A stretch of 58,845 nucleotides of DNA from Fibrobacter intestinalis. GTDB lineage: Bacteria; Fibrobacterota; Fibrobacteria; Fibrobacterales; Fibrobacteraceae. The stretch is from positions 1-58,845 of the forward strand of contig NZ_FUWU01000016.1 in the NCBI RefSeq assembly GCF_900167415.1. Direction: 5' to 3'. Every line of letters starts with the position of its first letter. The first letter of the stretch is position 1. A program made the translations under genes and the position numbers. The notes beneath the pieces were generated by a model. It saw only the letters and a list, made by a program, of their open reading frames with translations, ran no database searches and was not told where the DNA came from. Below are positions 42,083-55,745 of this stretch, one piece after another.

Positions 42083-42289
42083 ATTTTGTCGTTATGTTGC
42101 CGTCTTGGCAAGCGTTTTTTTTCTTCGGTATTGAAAGATGTTTTTCTTTATGGCGAAACCATTGTTTTAGCGAAGAATAGAATGTTTTTTCCTGCTGGGC
42201 TTCCGTTCACAAGGCGACTTTTCTTTCGCAGAATGAATGTTTTTACAAAGGAAATTTTTTTTCTTGTAAAGCAAAAGGGAATTGCCTCC

Positions 42290-42500
42290 CCATAAGTCTT
42301 AGGAGCTTTGCAGCTTTGGACGAAATGAGATGTTTAGGGAAATGATTTTTTCCATCATAGCGATTGCTTCTTCAGAGAGGAATATTTCTTTCTCAAGGTG
42401 AATTCATTTTCAAAAGGTGAATTCCTCTTTCACAATGAGGATTTCTCTCGCTGGCTGCGAGATGCTTCGCTTGCCCTGCTATTCTTTAGTGTAGAATAGC
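42290..42500 (-). repeat. Dispersed composite repeat, copy D
   Basis: The 42083-42640 spacer has no gene. A worn GTCT...GGAC hairpin (42296-42321, inner AGCT-TTGC-AGCT; flank CCCATAA/GAAATG) faces a ladder read on the minus strand from ~42495: GCATCTCGCAGCCAGCGAGA, ATCCTCATTGTGAAAGAG, ATTCACCTTTTGAAAATG, ATTCACCTTGAGAAAGA. Confidence 0.65.
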
Positions 42501-42640
42501 GGAAAGAATTTCTCTTGTTTGAAAAGCGATGCAGCGAGAATTGCTTGACATTCAAAATGGCTAGCCTTTTTCAGAAATTCGTACAAATGAATGATAGGCG
42601 TTTTGAATTTCATTGCAGCTTTGAATACCATTTAAAATAA

Positions 42641-42664
42641 CGCAGACCTCCGAAGAGGTCTGCG
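42641..42664 (-). terminator. Terminator of the sigma/anti-sigma operon
   Basis: Perfect 10-bp stem CGCAGACCTC / GAGGTCTGCG with loop CGAA. On the minus strand it is followed by TTATTTTAAA. It lies 127 bp after the last gene of the operon. Confidence 0.8.
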
Positions 42665-42790
42665 CTTTTGGGGTATGGAGGAAATCAATTATGTCTCTAA
42701 TATAACAATTATCGAAAGGCTTGTAAACCAAAACTGCTGCATATTTTCCTGTTAAAGAACTTTTGTTTTACTAACAGGTGATGAAAGTCA

Positions 42791-43408
42791 CTAAAATCCA
42801 TTTTGTGGCTTTCTCGCTTCGCCGTGATTTCCGGGGCCTTTATGATGGAGAACATGCGGAGGCATTTCATCTTTTTTATTGCACTGCTCGGGAAAATGTG
42901 GCGTTGGCCACTTTCCTTGAAATTCTTTTTGCAAGTCTTTGAAGTGCGTTATTTGTTCCGAAGTTAGCACGCTTTTGAAAAAATGAATGTATTTAATTCT
43001 TTCGTCAAGGCGTTTTTCATTTAACAGCAGCAATTCCGCTCGTACCGATTGCAGCTCCGCTTCGTCCATCACGGTGGACTTTAGAATGTCGTGTAGCCGT
43101 ATTTCGGCGGCGTGGATTTTTTCTCGTATATCCCGGCGCAAAAATCTGTTGCTTTGATTGAAAGAATCCAGTTTGGCGATTTGTTTGGGGGAAAGGCCCA
43201 GAGCCGAGTCTATCGCCCGTTTAAAACGGTCGTTTTTAAAGTTTTTGGCGGAATAATTTTGAGACTCTTCGGGTCGGTTGTCGATTTCTTCTGGTGCCGT
43301 CGCCAGTTTTAGGGGATTCTTGCAAAAGACGGTTGTTCCGGCAAAGAAGCCGATAGCGAAGGCGAGAATCAGACCGCAGATGAGAATGGAAATGTAACTT
43401 TTAGACAT
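42791..43408 (-). CDS. Periplasmic CpxP/CnrX-like (LTxxQ/heavy-metal resistance) sensor-type protein
   Basis: 205 aa from ATG 43408. One N-terminal TM anchor (SYISILICGLILAFAIGFFA). The rest is helical: DSALGLSPKQIAKLDSFNQS, REKIHAAEIRLHDILKSTVM, LLLLNEKRLDERIKYIHFFK-SVLTSEQITHF, which has the L-T/S-xxQ repeats of CpxP/Spy/CnrX/ZraP proteins. The tail is His/Cys-bearing (HFPEQCNKKDEMPPHVLHHK-GPGNHG), suggesting metal binding. Together with the two upstream genes it forms an ECF sigma, anti-sigma, periplasmic sensor set similar in plan to CnrYXH. Metal specificity is inference. Confidence 0.75.
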   Translation of the reverse strand: MSKSYISILICGLILAFAIGFFAGTTVFCKNPLKLATAPEEIDNRPEESQNYSAKNFKNDRFKRAIDSALGLSPKQIAKLDSFNQSNRFLRRDIREKIHAAEIRLHDILKSTVMDEAELQSVRAELLLLNEKRLDERIKYIHFFKSVLTSEQITHFKDLQKEFQGKWPTPHFPEQCNKKDEMPPHVLHHKGPGNHGEARKPQNGF

Positions 43409-43412
43409 GGAT

Positions 43413-43739
43413 TTATTCTCCTGTCGAGTAGTAGGTGTCAAAGGCTGTTGCAAAAGTGCTTACGGATTCCCCGGAACCCAGCGAAGAATACCAGGCCGCC
43501 GAATTGAGTACGGTGTCTGTATAATCGCTTTCCGATGAAGCCAGAGAATGGTTCACACCGAAGAAGCAGGCTCCGGCGACAAGCAGGGCGCTTGCAGCCA
43601 AAGCGGCGGAAGAAAACCAGCGAAATCGGATGAAGCGTTCCTTTTCTTTTTTTTCCTGTATTCGGGCGACTACTTTTTCCCAGGAATCTTTTCTGGGTTG
43701 AAGAAGAACCGCTTTTGAAAAATCGATTTGTTCATGCAT
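43413..43739 (-). CDS. Single-pass anti-sigma factor candidate
   Basis: 108 aa. A cytoplasmic helix-rich start (MHEQIDFSKAVLLQPRKDSW-EKVVARIQEKKEKERFIR), one TM segment (AALAASALLVAGACFFGV), then a Ser/Thr-rich periplasmic tail of ~40 residues. Its position directly after an ECF sigma gene (8-nt overlap) and the topology fit an anti-sigma factor, but there is no HxxxCxxC zinc motif, so it is not a ZAS-type protein. The 5-nt gap to the sensor gene supports one operon. Confidence 0.7.
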   Translation of the reverse strand: MHEQIDFSKAVLLQPRKDSWEKVVARIQEKKEKERFIRFRWFSSAALAASALLVAGACFFGVNHSLASSESDYTDTVLNSAAWYSSLGSGESVSTFATAFDTYYSTGE

Positions 43740-44277
43740 AGGATTTCTCCTTTTTCAAAAAGTCGCGGACTTGGGTGCGGCTTCTGGATAGGCGGGCTTT
43801 GAGGGTGCCCTCCGGAGCTTGGAAAATTTGCGAAAGGGTCTTGAGGTCAAAACCTTCGGCGTCTTTGAGCCAGAGCAGGCTGCGTTGTTCCTGCGTTAAA
43901 ACGGAAAGGCCGTAAAAAAGGGAATCTTTAGCTAGGCGGAAATTTTCGGAAGCGGATTCTCCAAAGGAAGATTCGTGAATTTCGTTCCGCTGCGTTTTTT
44001 CGATGCGCAGATGTACTTTTTCTTTGCGGATTTTCATGAGGCAGGCGTTTTTGGTCAGCGCATAAATCCATGTAGAAAGCGAGGATTCGCCTCGAAAGTT
44101 TTGGATCGCGTCGGGAATCTGGACGAAAATGTCCATCAGAATGTCTTCAGCCAGGTCTCTGTCCAGCAGCATGCGGAACGAGAGATTCAGAACATGGGAA
44201 CTGTAGTTTTCCCAGAGCTCTTTCAGGGCGTCTAAATTTCCTTTTTGGAGTTTTTTGACAATCTCTTTTTCGTTCAT
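43732..44277 (-). CDS. ECF-type RNA polymerase sigma factor
   Basis: 181 aa from ATG 44277 (AGAGAA upstream); an upstream frame extends into repeat DNA. Region 2 LNLSFRMLLDRDLAEDILMD-IFVQIPDAIQNFRGESSLST-WIYALTKNACLMKIRK binds the -10 element; region 4 LTQEQRSLLWLKDAEGFDLK-TLSQIFQAPEGTLKARLSRS-RTQVRDFLKK is the -35 recognising helix-turn-helix. Region 3 is absent, as usual for ECF. Expected to respond to envelope or metal stress through the two following genes and probably autoregulates. Confidence 0.92.
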   Translation of the reverse strand: MNEKEIVKKLQKGNLDALKELWENYSSHVLNLSFRMLLDRDLAEDILMDIFVQIPDAIQNFRGESSLSTWIYALTKNACLMKIRKEKVHLRIEKTQRNEIHESSFGESASENFRLAKDSLFYGLSVLTQEQRSLLWLKDAEGFDLKTLSQIFQAPEGTLKARLSRSRTQVRDFLKKEKSYA

Positions 44278-44351
44278 TTCTCTGCTTGGATGTTCGGCGG
44301 TTGCCTTTGGTTGCAAATTATTAAAGCTGGCTCCTAAAAATAGCTTTGATG

Positions 44352-44398
44352 AATGCTTCGACAACCGGTCCCTGAGTTTATCGAAGGGCAGCAACCAA
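44352..44398 (+). repeat. TTCGAC-type palindromic repeat before metH
   Basis: GCTTCGACAACCGGTCCCTG-AGTTTATCGAAGGGCAGCAACC; related to 37046-37125 and 13668-13702. It lies between the ECF sigma and metH genes, close to the expected promoter area of both. Confidence 0.6.
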
Positions 44399-44480
44399 AT
44401 CTTGCCAATCGGTGAAAAAAGGAAAACATTGCTATCTTTTATGCGGATATTTGAAAATACGCATAAAAAAAGAGGTCGAA

Positions 44481-48430
<3,950 letters not shown>

Positions 48431-48564
48431 TGGCGCGGGTAGGCGTTTGAAAATGTGGAGCGGAAAAAAAGTTGCTAAACCCGCCGAAGCATCCTCATTT
48501 TGAGGTTTATTTTTTCAAAATGTTCAGGGAGTTCGCGGGTGAATGGAAAAACGTTCAAAATCTC

Positions 48565-48695
48565 GAGGCTGCTCGCCATTTACTCTTTTTTCAAAACATG
48601 AACTTCTTTTCTCAAGGAAAACTTTTTTCAAAGCCTGAATTTTTTTTCACAATAAGAATTTCTTCTCGCTGACAGCGAGATGCTTCGCCTGCCGC
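48565..48695 (-). repeat. Dispersed composite repeat, copy E
   Basis: On the minus strand: GAAGCATCTCGCTGTCAGCG-AGAAG (~48668-48690), then ATTCTTATTGTGAAAAAA, TTCAGGCTTTGAAAAAAG and GTTCATGTTTTGAAAAAAG units. It fills most of the space between the convergent tgt and rsmG stops (48431-48698); no gene or clear terminator is seen. Confidence 0.7.
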
Positions 48696-48698
48696 TTT

Positions 48699-49403
48699 CT
48701 ACTCTTTTTCGAGAACGATCAGCGCCCTGTCCTGCGTACTTTGGGGAATCCGGTAAAAATACTTCCCGGCCAGTTTGAATCCAAAATCTTCGGGGTGGAG
48801 AGCCGCGAGTTCTTCTTGGACGGCGGGACCTTTCATAAAATAGGCCTTGCCTCCCGGAACCAGCGCTTTTTGGATGCGCGGAAGGGTCAGCTCGATTTTT
48901 TCAAATGCCCGGCTGATGACACCTTCGACGGGAAAAGTCAGGCTGCGACTGGTAACCTTGTGTCCGAAAACGTCGATTCCTTGGAGTCCGAGTTCTCGGA
49001 TAACCAGATTTAAAAATTCGATGCGATTGGGGCGCGGTTCGCAAAGGGTCAGGCGGATTTCGGGATTGACCAATTTCAAGGGAATGCCCGGGAATCCGGC
49101 ACCGCTGCCGACATCAATCATGCGCTTGGGCCACTTGGGAACGTAGGCGTTGATGAGAGTGCAATCCGCGTAGTGCCTTTCGACAATGGTTTCAAAGGCG
49201 TTCAGGCGAGTCAAATCCTGGTCTTTGTTGTGTTCCCGCAAAAGCTGGTGATAAGCCCAAAGCTGTTCGAGAGTTTCTTGCTGCAAAACGACGCCGTGGT
49301 ATTCTAGAAGCTGTTTGAGCCCTTTGACGGACGGGGTCGCCCGTCTTCCTTGGAAAAGCGGAAAGTGGATGAGGGAGGGGCGTTTGGAAAATTTTTGCGG
49401 CAT
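48699..49403 (-). CDS. rsmG: 16S rRNA (guanine-527-N7)-methyltransferase
   Basis: 234 aa. GidB/RsmG methylates G527 in 16S rRNA. Family signature: LLREHNKDQDLTRL (about 55-68), the SAM-binding MIDVGSGAGFPGIPLKLVNP (about 94-113), CEPRPNRIEFLNLVIRELGL, EGVISRAFEKIELTLPRIQK and LVPGGKAYFMKGP. The first 25 residues (MPQKFSKRPSLIHFPLFQGR) are poorly conserved in type and the true start could be slightly downstream. Alone as a unit. Confidence 0.93.
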   Translation of the reverse strand: MPQKFSKRPSLIHFPLFQGRRATPSVKGLKQLLEYHGVVLQQETLEQLWAYHQLLREHNKDQDLTRLNAFETIVERHYADCTLINAYVPKWPKRMIDVGSGAGFPGIPLKLVNPEIRLTLCEPRPNRIEFLNLVIRELGLQGIDVFGHKVTSRSLTFPVEGVISRAFEKIELTLPRIQKALVPGGKAYFMKGPAVQEELAALHPEDFGFKLAGKYFYRIPQSTQDRALIVLEKE

Positions 49404-49495
49404 GGCGAAAAGGTAGAAAATTTGGGAATTTTTCCTGATTTCTTGTCCTTGTGCGTCTTTTTATGCGTGTTGGAATTTCAAAGAGGAGAAACGGT

Positions 49496-50854
49496 TTGAT
49501 TCGAAGTCGGCAAAAACGGGCGTTCTTTTGGATTTTGGTCTTCTTGGCGGCTTGCGCTTGGGTGCGGGCTCGCGAAAATGTGACGGTAGAAGAAGCTTTT
49601 TGGGCTTATGACGACGGTCGAATCGGCTTGGACGAGTTGGAAGAGCTTCTGTTCTATGTGGAAAACGGTGATGTGCGCGGCGCTTGCGAAGAATGGGAAG
49701 CACTCGGCGGGGATCCTTGCCGCAAAACGCTGGCGGAAAAAATGGAAGACTGGAAATGGCGGGGGAATCTTTCTTACGGGCTGTCGCTGGATTCGACGGG
49801 TTCTGTCCGAAATTCGCATTCCCGGATAGCCATCGGGCTTTTGCGATTCTCTTTGGAGATGCGTTTCAAATCGGAAAGCGGCGGGGATGTCCATCTGGAG
49901 CAATTTCGCCTTTTATATAAAGACCGCCGTTCTTTCAGCGTATTGGGGCATATCGTTGCGAGCGATGTGCGAAGCGCCATCCCGTTGGAATCCCGCGTGG
50001 GGAATGTATGGAGCGTGGGAACAAGGGATGCAGAAGCCGGAACGATTTTGCTGACGGATACGAGTGCGGGAATTCGTGCGGCGGTGGGGAGGTCGGAACG
50101 GTTGCAGTTTTTGGCGATGGGGCTTTTTTCGGCGCAGGGATTTCGCGATGCTTTCTTTCGGGTGAAGATGGATGCGGCGGATGTGCAGCTTTCCTATTCG
50201 TCGGGCTGGAGAACGCCTTTGCTTTATGCGTCGGCGCGAACTCCCCGAAATGCGCCGCTGCGATTTCGTTTTCGGGCGTACTTTCATCAAAATCCCGATT
50301 GGAGCGGCGTCTTTCGGATTCCCCAGATGGTCAAAAAAAATCGATTCTTTATTTATCTGGCCGGAGAGTATCCGTTGGCGTCTTGGGCGTTGCGTTTTTC
50401 GGAAAAAACGTCGGCACCGTTGGATTCTGGATTTGCCCGAAATGTTTTTGAAGTTTCGGCGCGGCGTTCAAACAAGGCGGCGGGTTTGGAAGCGGGCATG
50501 AAGTGGACCGTCGCCGGGGATTCGGCGGTGCCTGTGGTGTTTTTGCGCAGCGGTATTCGCCTTTTTGAAGCGGAAAGTCTTTTTTGCGAATGGCGGGAAA
50601 CTCTTAAAATGCCGATTCGGGAAAGGAGTTATGAAATTCGACCGGGAATCCGGGTGGATGTGGGTGAAAATGTTTCGGCGATAGCTCGGCTGATTCTTCG
50701 GGGACCTCGTTCTTTGCCTGTGGTTTTGCGGGAAGAAACCCAGATGCAAATTTTGCCAAAATTTTATGTGAAAAGCTTGATGGAATTGCGGGCGATGCGC
50801 TTGCGCCAATTGCATCTATGGCGACTTGGAGTGGAAGCGCATTGGAGTTTTTAG
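49496..50854 (+). CDS. Predicted outer-membrane beta-barrel protein, function unknown
   Basis: 452 aa from the TTG at 49496, which lies 7 nt after AGGAG; GTG 49451 and ATG 49463 lack such a site. Signal sequence RSRQKRAFFWILVFLAACAW. Residues about 28-75 form a helical section (VTVEEAFWAYDDGRIGLDEL-EELLFYVENGDVRGACEEWE), then alternating amphipathic strands to the end (LSYGLSLDSTGS, RIAIGLLRFSLEMRFKSESG, AADVQLSYSSGWRTPLLYAS), finishing in an aromatic residue (GVEAHWSF), as outer-membrane barrels do. No known family recognised. Alone as a unit. Confidence 0.6.
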   Translation: MIRSRQKRAFFWILVFLAACAWVRARENVTVEEAFWAYDDGRIGLDELEELLFYVENGDVRGACEEWEALGGDPCRKTLAEKMEDWKWRGNLSYGLSLDSTGSVRNSHSRIAIGLLRFSLEMRFKSESGGDVHLEQFRLLYKDRRSFSVLGHIVASDVRSAIPLESRVGNVWSVGTRDAEAGTILLTDTSAGIRAAVGRSERLQFLAMGLFSAQGFRDAFFRVKMDAADVQLSYSSGWRTPLLYASARTPRNAPLRFRFRAYFHQNPDWSGVFRIPQMVKKNRFFIYLAGEYPLASWALRFSEKTSAPLDSGFARNVFEVSARRSNKAAGLEAGMKWTVAGDSAVPVVFLRSGIRLFEAESLFCEWRETLKMPIRERSYEIRPGIRVDVGENVSAIARLILRGPRSLPVVLREETQMQILPKFYVKSLMELRAMRLRQLHLWRLGVEAHWSF

Positions 50855-51060
50855 AGGTGGCCTAGAAGAATTTTTTGTTTTTCGCCCAGCCCCGCCGAAA
50901 AGCCCCGGCAATGAGCCCGTCCGGGCCGAATGCCGACCGAAAATGCCCCGGTTTTGCCAGAATCCGCTTGCTTATAAAAAAAACACAATACTATTGGTAT
51001 GTTTTTTCGTAAGTAAACTGTTTTTAAAGGGAAAGTTGTACAAACTTCTGAGGAGGTCCC

Positions 51061-53985
51061 ATGCTCGTTCAAAAATGCTTCGCCTGCTGTCCGCGATTCT
51101 GGCTGCAGCCGCTTTTGCCCTGCTTTCCCTTGCGTTTTCCGCCTGCGGCGACGATTCGTCCTCCGGCTCTGGAAACGGCGAAAAGGAGGAGGGCACTGTC
51201 GAAACCGTGGACGACCTGGGCAAGTGCCTTTCCGCCTTCGAAGGCGACACCTATTTCGTCAAGGAGAAGGATGGCTCCTACGTGTGCGAGTCCAGCCGCT
51301 GGGTTCCCGTCCCGGGAGTGGGCGAGTGTATGGACTCGTTGGCGGCGGGCACGGTCCGCAAGGAGATCCACAAGGCGCTGGCCAATTACGGCGAGTCGCT
51401 GGTCTGCGCGGACAGTGCGTGGCGACCGGCCACCGACGTGGAAGTCGCACTGAAGAACGCCTGCGTGGAAAGTCTGGACGGCAAGTTCCGGAACGACTCC
51501 ACGGACAAGAAGAAGGTCAAGCATTACGTTTGCGCCGGTAACCTCTGGCGTGAGGCGACGGATGTGGAATGGGCGGCCAGGGCCCTCTGCACCAAGGACA
51601 ACGAGGGTTTCTTCGCCACGGACTCCAGCGACAAGAAGGACGTGAAGGTCTATGTGTGCAAGGACTCCCTCTGGCTGGAGGCTTCCGCCATTGAGTAGGC
51701 TGCGGGGAAGGTCTGCAACAAGAACGCCTACGGGCTTTTCGTGGCGGACTCGGCGGACAAGAAGCTCCCCCTCTACGTGTGCAACGGCGAGATGTTCCTG
51801 TCGGCCACCGAAGCGGAACAGGCGACGCGTCTGATCTGCGACTCCACCTCCCGTGGGGACACGTTGAACTTCTGGGCCTGCGACGGCAGCGAATGGCAGA
51901 AGAACACCACTTCGACGCTAGGCGAGTGCACCGACAAGAATGAAGGCGACATCGAAGTCGAAAAGAACCCCTTCCGCATTTTCGGGCTTCATGCCACGGC
52001 GGGCGACTCCAGCTACGTGTGCGACGGCAGCCAGAAGAATTGGCGGACGGCCACCCCGGGCGAGGCGGCGACGGGCAAGCTCTGCACGGAGAAGGTGGAC
52101 GGCGACACTCTGAACTGGTTCGTGTGCGACGCGGCAAGCAACGACTGGGTGGCGGTCCTGACCAGCGGCCTCGGCAAATGCGACGCGGACTCCCTGGACT
52201 CCATCCGGACGGAACCCAACCCCAACCTGAAAAAGAAGGACAGCCTTTTCGTGTGCGTAAGCGACGGTGGCAGCTACGGCTGGAAGATTTTGGAAAAATC
52301 CCTGCTGGGTGAATGCGACTCCAAATTGCAGGACAGCGTGCGTGTGGAGACCACCCCGAACCTGAAGACCTTTGAAATTGAATTTGTATGTGATGCGTCC
52401 AAGTGGGAGAAGGCTTCCGGATACGAATTTGCCGACGGCATCCCCTGCACGGGCAACCTGAATGCGAAAGTGGTGGGGGATAAGCTCTGCCAGGACGGCA
52501 AGTGGCGAGACGCCACGGATTCCGAAATTGAAATGGGCGCCGCCTGTAATGCAGAGACCGAAAACGTGGTAGTGAGCGACAAGGGCAAGGTTTGCAAGTC
52601 GGGCCAGTGGGTGACGGCCAGCACCGGAGAAATTGCCACAGGCAAGGTGTGCTTGGAAGCTCTTTCCAAGGAACTGGACTATGAAATGATGAACGGCTAT
52701 GTCTGCGAAAAGTCGGGGAAGAGTTATGCCTGGCGAGAGGCCACCGAAGCGGATGCCCTTAACGGCAAGCTCTGCAACGCCACCAGCTGGAGCAAGTTCT
52801 TTGGCAGTGGCGACAGCGTTTCCTACGCTTATGTGTGCGAGCGCTCTGGCACAGACGGCACCTACACCTATGCCTGGCGCAATGCAAGTGCCTCGGAAGC
52901 GGGCAGCGGCAGAACTTGCACGGCCAACAATTATGACAAGTTCTTTAGCAAGGTGGATAGCGTGTTCTACAACGAGGTTTGCGAACAGTCGGGAACGAGC
53001 GGAGCCTATACTTATGCCTGCGTGAAGTCTATGGAACCAATGAGAAAAAATACGGCCCTTGCAGCGAGTCCACATATGAAATTTACGGAGAGGGAAGTGA
53101 AATCGTAGATAATCACGTTTGCACCGATTCTTATAGGTGGCGAGAGCTGACGGATGGGGAAAAGGCTACCCATATGGTTTGTAATTCAAAAACTCTAGAA
53201 ATGACGAAGACCCAAATACCCAATGATACGCTGTATTATTACAAGGGATATTATAAAAATGGCTATGTGTGCAAAACACCATCAAGCGATGGTTGGAGTG
53301 AAGCGAGTGACGCAGAAAAGGCCTGGCAGTCCCCCTGCAATTACGACCATCGCGACACTGTCGTATCGGGAAAAGCTTGTGTTTTTAGTGATAAAATAGG
53401 GAATCAGTTGTATTATGGTTTGAGGGATGCTTCAGATCTGGAAGATTCGGTGGGCAGAGCTTGTGACCTTATCAGGTACAAAAAATCTAGCTATAATAAT
53501 TATTATGAGTGGTTTAAACCTCAAAATGAAGGAATGCTCCTATACGGGGCGTTCCGGTAAAACTTATGCTTGCATTTCAAATAATAGGGTTAACAAGTGG
53601 AGAGAACGGGTATGTCCACAACTGGTCGGGAGCGTCTGCAGCTTGTAAAGATGGCTTCAAGGTGCCAAGCAAGGAGGACTTTCAGGAATTGTCCAGTTAT
53701 GTAGTATCGGTGAAAAAATACCTTGACGTTGCTGCCCTTAAATCCGAAAATTGGGGTGGTACAGACCAATTCGGCTGGAAAGCTCTCCCGACTGGACGAT
53801 ATGTATCTAAAGCCGATGCTTCCATTCGAAATACAGATTATGCATTTTGGTGGACTTCCACGCCGACTAGCACTTCTGGCTTCATGAATGTGGTGCGTAT
53901 GGGGTCGGGAATTGATTATTTGACAAGCATTGACACTGCACAATATGTCGGAGTCCGCTGCCTAATGAAAAAATGGGGCGAATAG
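51061..53985 (+). pseudogene. Large Cys-repeat/FISUMP lipoprotein gene, broken by a stop codon and several frameshifts
   Basis: AGGAGG precedes an ATG at 51061; adding one A to the A5 run at 51071-51075 would put it in frame with the signal peptide MLRLLSAILAAAAFALLSLA and lipobox FSAC, GDDSSS. About a dozen Cys modules of 45-60 residues follow (C...YVC...W-xEAT-xxE...C). An in-frame TAG at 51696-51698 replaces an expected Trp or Gln codon, and the frame continues to 53108. Near 53020 a lost base shifts it to a frame ending at 53560, near 53535 another shift gives CSYTGRSGKTYACISNNR, and a third leads to the FISUMP end ACKDGFKVPSKEDF ... YVGVRCLMKKWGE at 53985. Confidence 0.8.
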
Positions 53986-54072
53986 CTTTTGTTTTTCAGG
54001 CATTTGGCCAACTCCCTTTCGAAATTTCGGCAAACAGTATCTGTCAAAGGTGCTGTTTTTTGTAAACCTAAA

Positions 54073-54095
54073 AACTACCGGCTAGGCCGGTAGTT
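54073..54095 (-). terminator. Perfect hairpin, terminator-like
   Basis: 10-bp stem AACTACCGGC / GCCGGTAGTT with TAG loop. A T-rich run follows only on the minus strand (TTTTTAGG), yet the upstream gene is on the plus strand. The 53986-54243 spacer has no gene. Confidence 0.5.
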
Positions 54096-54243
54096 CCGTA
54101 GAGGCCTTTTGACGGAGATGTTTCTTTTTGTTCTTTCTCATTGCAAAAATATTTTATGGAAAAATTTTCCTAAAATCGCCCGTTCGAGCGTTGTACATCA
54201 TGGGCTTTCATTGGGGAAAGTCCACATTTCAACGAGGAAATCC

Positions 54244-55233
54244 ATGAAAGAAAACAACGCTAACGCCCGCACCCCGCACGACTCCTATTTCCGCTCCGTC
54301 TTCAAGGCTCCCGACCGGGCTGCGGAACTTTTGCGCCTCGTCGCCCGAAACAACAGGAGCCTTTCCGAATTCCTGAAGACCGTGGACCTCTCGACCCTCA
54401 CCGAAATCTCCGAATCCTTCAGCGACACGGAAACCTTCGGCTACGCGGACCTGGCATTCACCGTCAAGATCGCCGGAGACGGATGCGGCAGCAACGATGT
54501 AAAAGACGGCGAGAAAACGAAACGCTCCGCGGACCTCCTCGTCGGCATCCTCGAGGAACACAAGTCCTCGAAAGACCCGAATGTCGTGGCGCAGCTCGTC
54601 AAGTACTGGTACCACATCATGGTCAAGAATCAAAGGAACATCCCGACAGTCGCCATCGTCTTCTACAACGGCAGGGAACATTGGGAACTGGACGTGAGAA
54701 CCATGTTCCCGGACTACCCGGAATACTACCACCGCATCGGTCTGCCGTTCGTGCTCGAACTTGTGGATATCGGCGACACATTCAGTACAAACGAAATCCG
54801 GGACATCTCCCCGAAAATCGCGCTGGCACTCGTGGCTATGAAATACGTTTTTCACGGCGAAAAGATGCAGAGGCACCTGCGCACCGCCGTCAAGATGCTG
54901 AAGGAACTGCCCCGGGACGAAGCGGAGAATTTCCTCACGGAGACTTTTCTATATTTGAAGAAGCTGCTCCCGAAGGAAGAGAAAGAGGAATTCAAAATGG
55001 ACTTCATCAAGACATCCGAAGCCTACGGCTACGAGACCATCGCCGACGCCGAAGAGAAGGCACTTGCCGCAAAATACGAGGAAGGCGTCGGAATCGGCTT
55101 GGAAATGGGACGGGAAGAGGGCGATTTAAATGCCCGCAGGGAAATGGCGAAAGCTCTTAAAAACAATGGAGCATCTCTAGACCTTATCGCGAATGTTTCC
55201 TGCCTTTCTGAAGATGAAATCCAAAACTTGTAA
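54244..55233 (+). CDS. Rpn-family recombination-promoting nuclease/putative transposase
   Basis: 329 aa from ATG 54244 (GAGGAAATCC upstream). PD-(D/E)XK nuclease core: start [20 protein letters not shown] typical of the YhgA/Rpn family, then FGYADLAF (Asp69), [20 protein letters not shown] with the ExK motif (Glu105, Lys107), and [20 protein letters not shown]. The C-terminal tail is helical with a Gly/Glu-rich link. E. coli Rpn proteins promote RecA-independent recombination and show DNase activity in vitro. Higher GC than neighbours. A partial copy of its 3' part follows at 55302. Confidence 0.9.
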   Translation: MKENNANARTPHDSYFRSVFKAPDRAAELLRLVARNNRSLSEFLKTVDLSTLTEISESFSDTETFGYADLAFTVKIAGDGCGSNDVKDGEKTKRSADLLVGILEEHKSSKDPNVVAQLVKYWYHIMVKNQRNIPTVAIVFYNGREHWELDVRTMFPDYPEYYHRIGLPFVLELVDIGDTFSTNEIRDISPKIALALVAMKYVFHGEKMQRHLRTAVKMLKELPRDEAENFLTETFLYLKKLLPKEEKEEFKMDFIKTSEAYGYETIADAEEKALAAKYEEGVGIGLEMGREEGDLNARREMAKALKNNGASLDLIANVSCLSEDEIQNL

Positions 55234-55251
55234 TTCCTATTTACAACTTAG

Positions 55252-55274
55252 GCCTCGCTTTCTGCGGGGCTTTT
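55252..55274 (+). terminator. Terminator after the Rpn gene
   Basis: 7-bp GC-rich stem GCCTCGC / GCGGGGC (one T-G pair) with loop TTTCT and TTTTCTC tail, 19 nt after the stop. Confidence 0.75.
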
Positions 55275-55301
55275 CTCATAGGCACTCAGCTCTCTATTAA
55301 G

Positions 55302-55520
55302 CCGAAACTGCCCCGGGACGAAGCGGAGAATTTCCTCACGGAGACTTTTCTATATTTGAAGAAACTGCTCCCGAAAGAAGAGAAAGAGGAATTCAAAATG
55401 GACTTCATCAAGACATCCAAAGCCTACGGCTACGAGACCATCGCCGATGCTGAAGAGAAGGCCCTCGCCGAAAAATACGAGGAAGGCATCGGGATCGGCT
55501 TGGAAAGAGGACGTTCCTAG
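55302..55520 (+). pseudogene. Partial direct duplication of the Rpn gene 3' part
   Basis: Reads [20 protein letters not shown] ... EEGIGIGLERGRS then stop at 55518-55520. It repeats positions ~54903-55112 of the intact gene with few changes (SEAYGYET to [17 protein letters not shown] to AEKYEEGIG) and lacks a start codon and the nuclease core. A relic of unequal recombination or of a neighbouring Rpn gene now lost. Confidence 0.85.
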
Positions 55521-55745
55521 GGGAGCTTTGATGGCTAACAGAACGCCTCTACCCGGATTGCCCGCAAAATGCTGAATCGGCGAATTCCTTTGAATCTAGT
55601 TGTCTATTTGATAAAGAGATTTGTGCGTTGTAATCTATCTGCGATTTGAATGGTGCCGGGATTTGGAAAAGCGGATGGTGTTTGCTTGGATTTTTTATTT
55701 GCGTTCTTAATTGCTGATTGCCAGCTATGGACTTGAATCTACTTT

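Noticed and set aside
44278-44480. Cobalamin or SAM riboswitch upstream of metH
   Set aside because: The ~200-bp leader is largely a TTCGAC repeat plus A-rich DNA; no B12-box or SAM-I core could be recognised.
51061-51100. Programmed frameshift at the A5 run of the 51-kb gene
   Set aside because: A slippery-site mechanism would not explain the TAG and the later shifts; decay or sequencing error is simpler.
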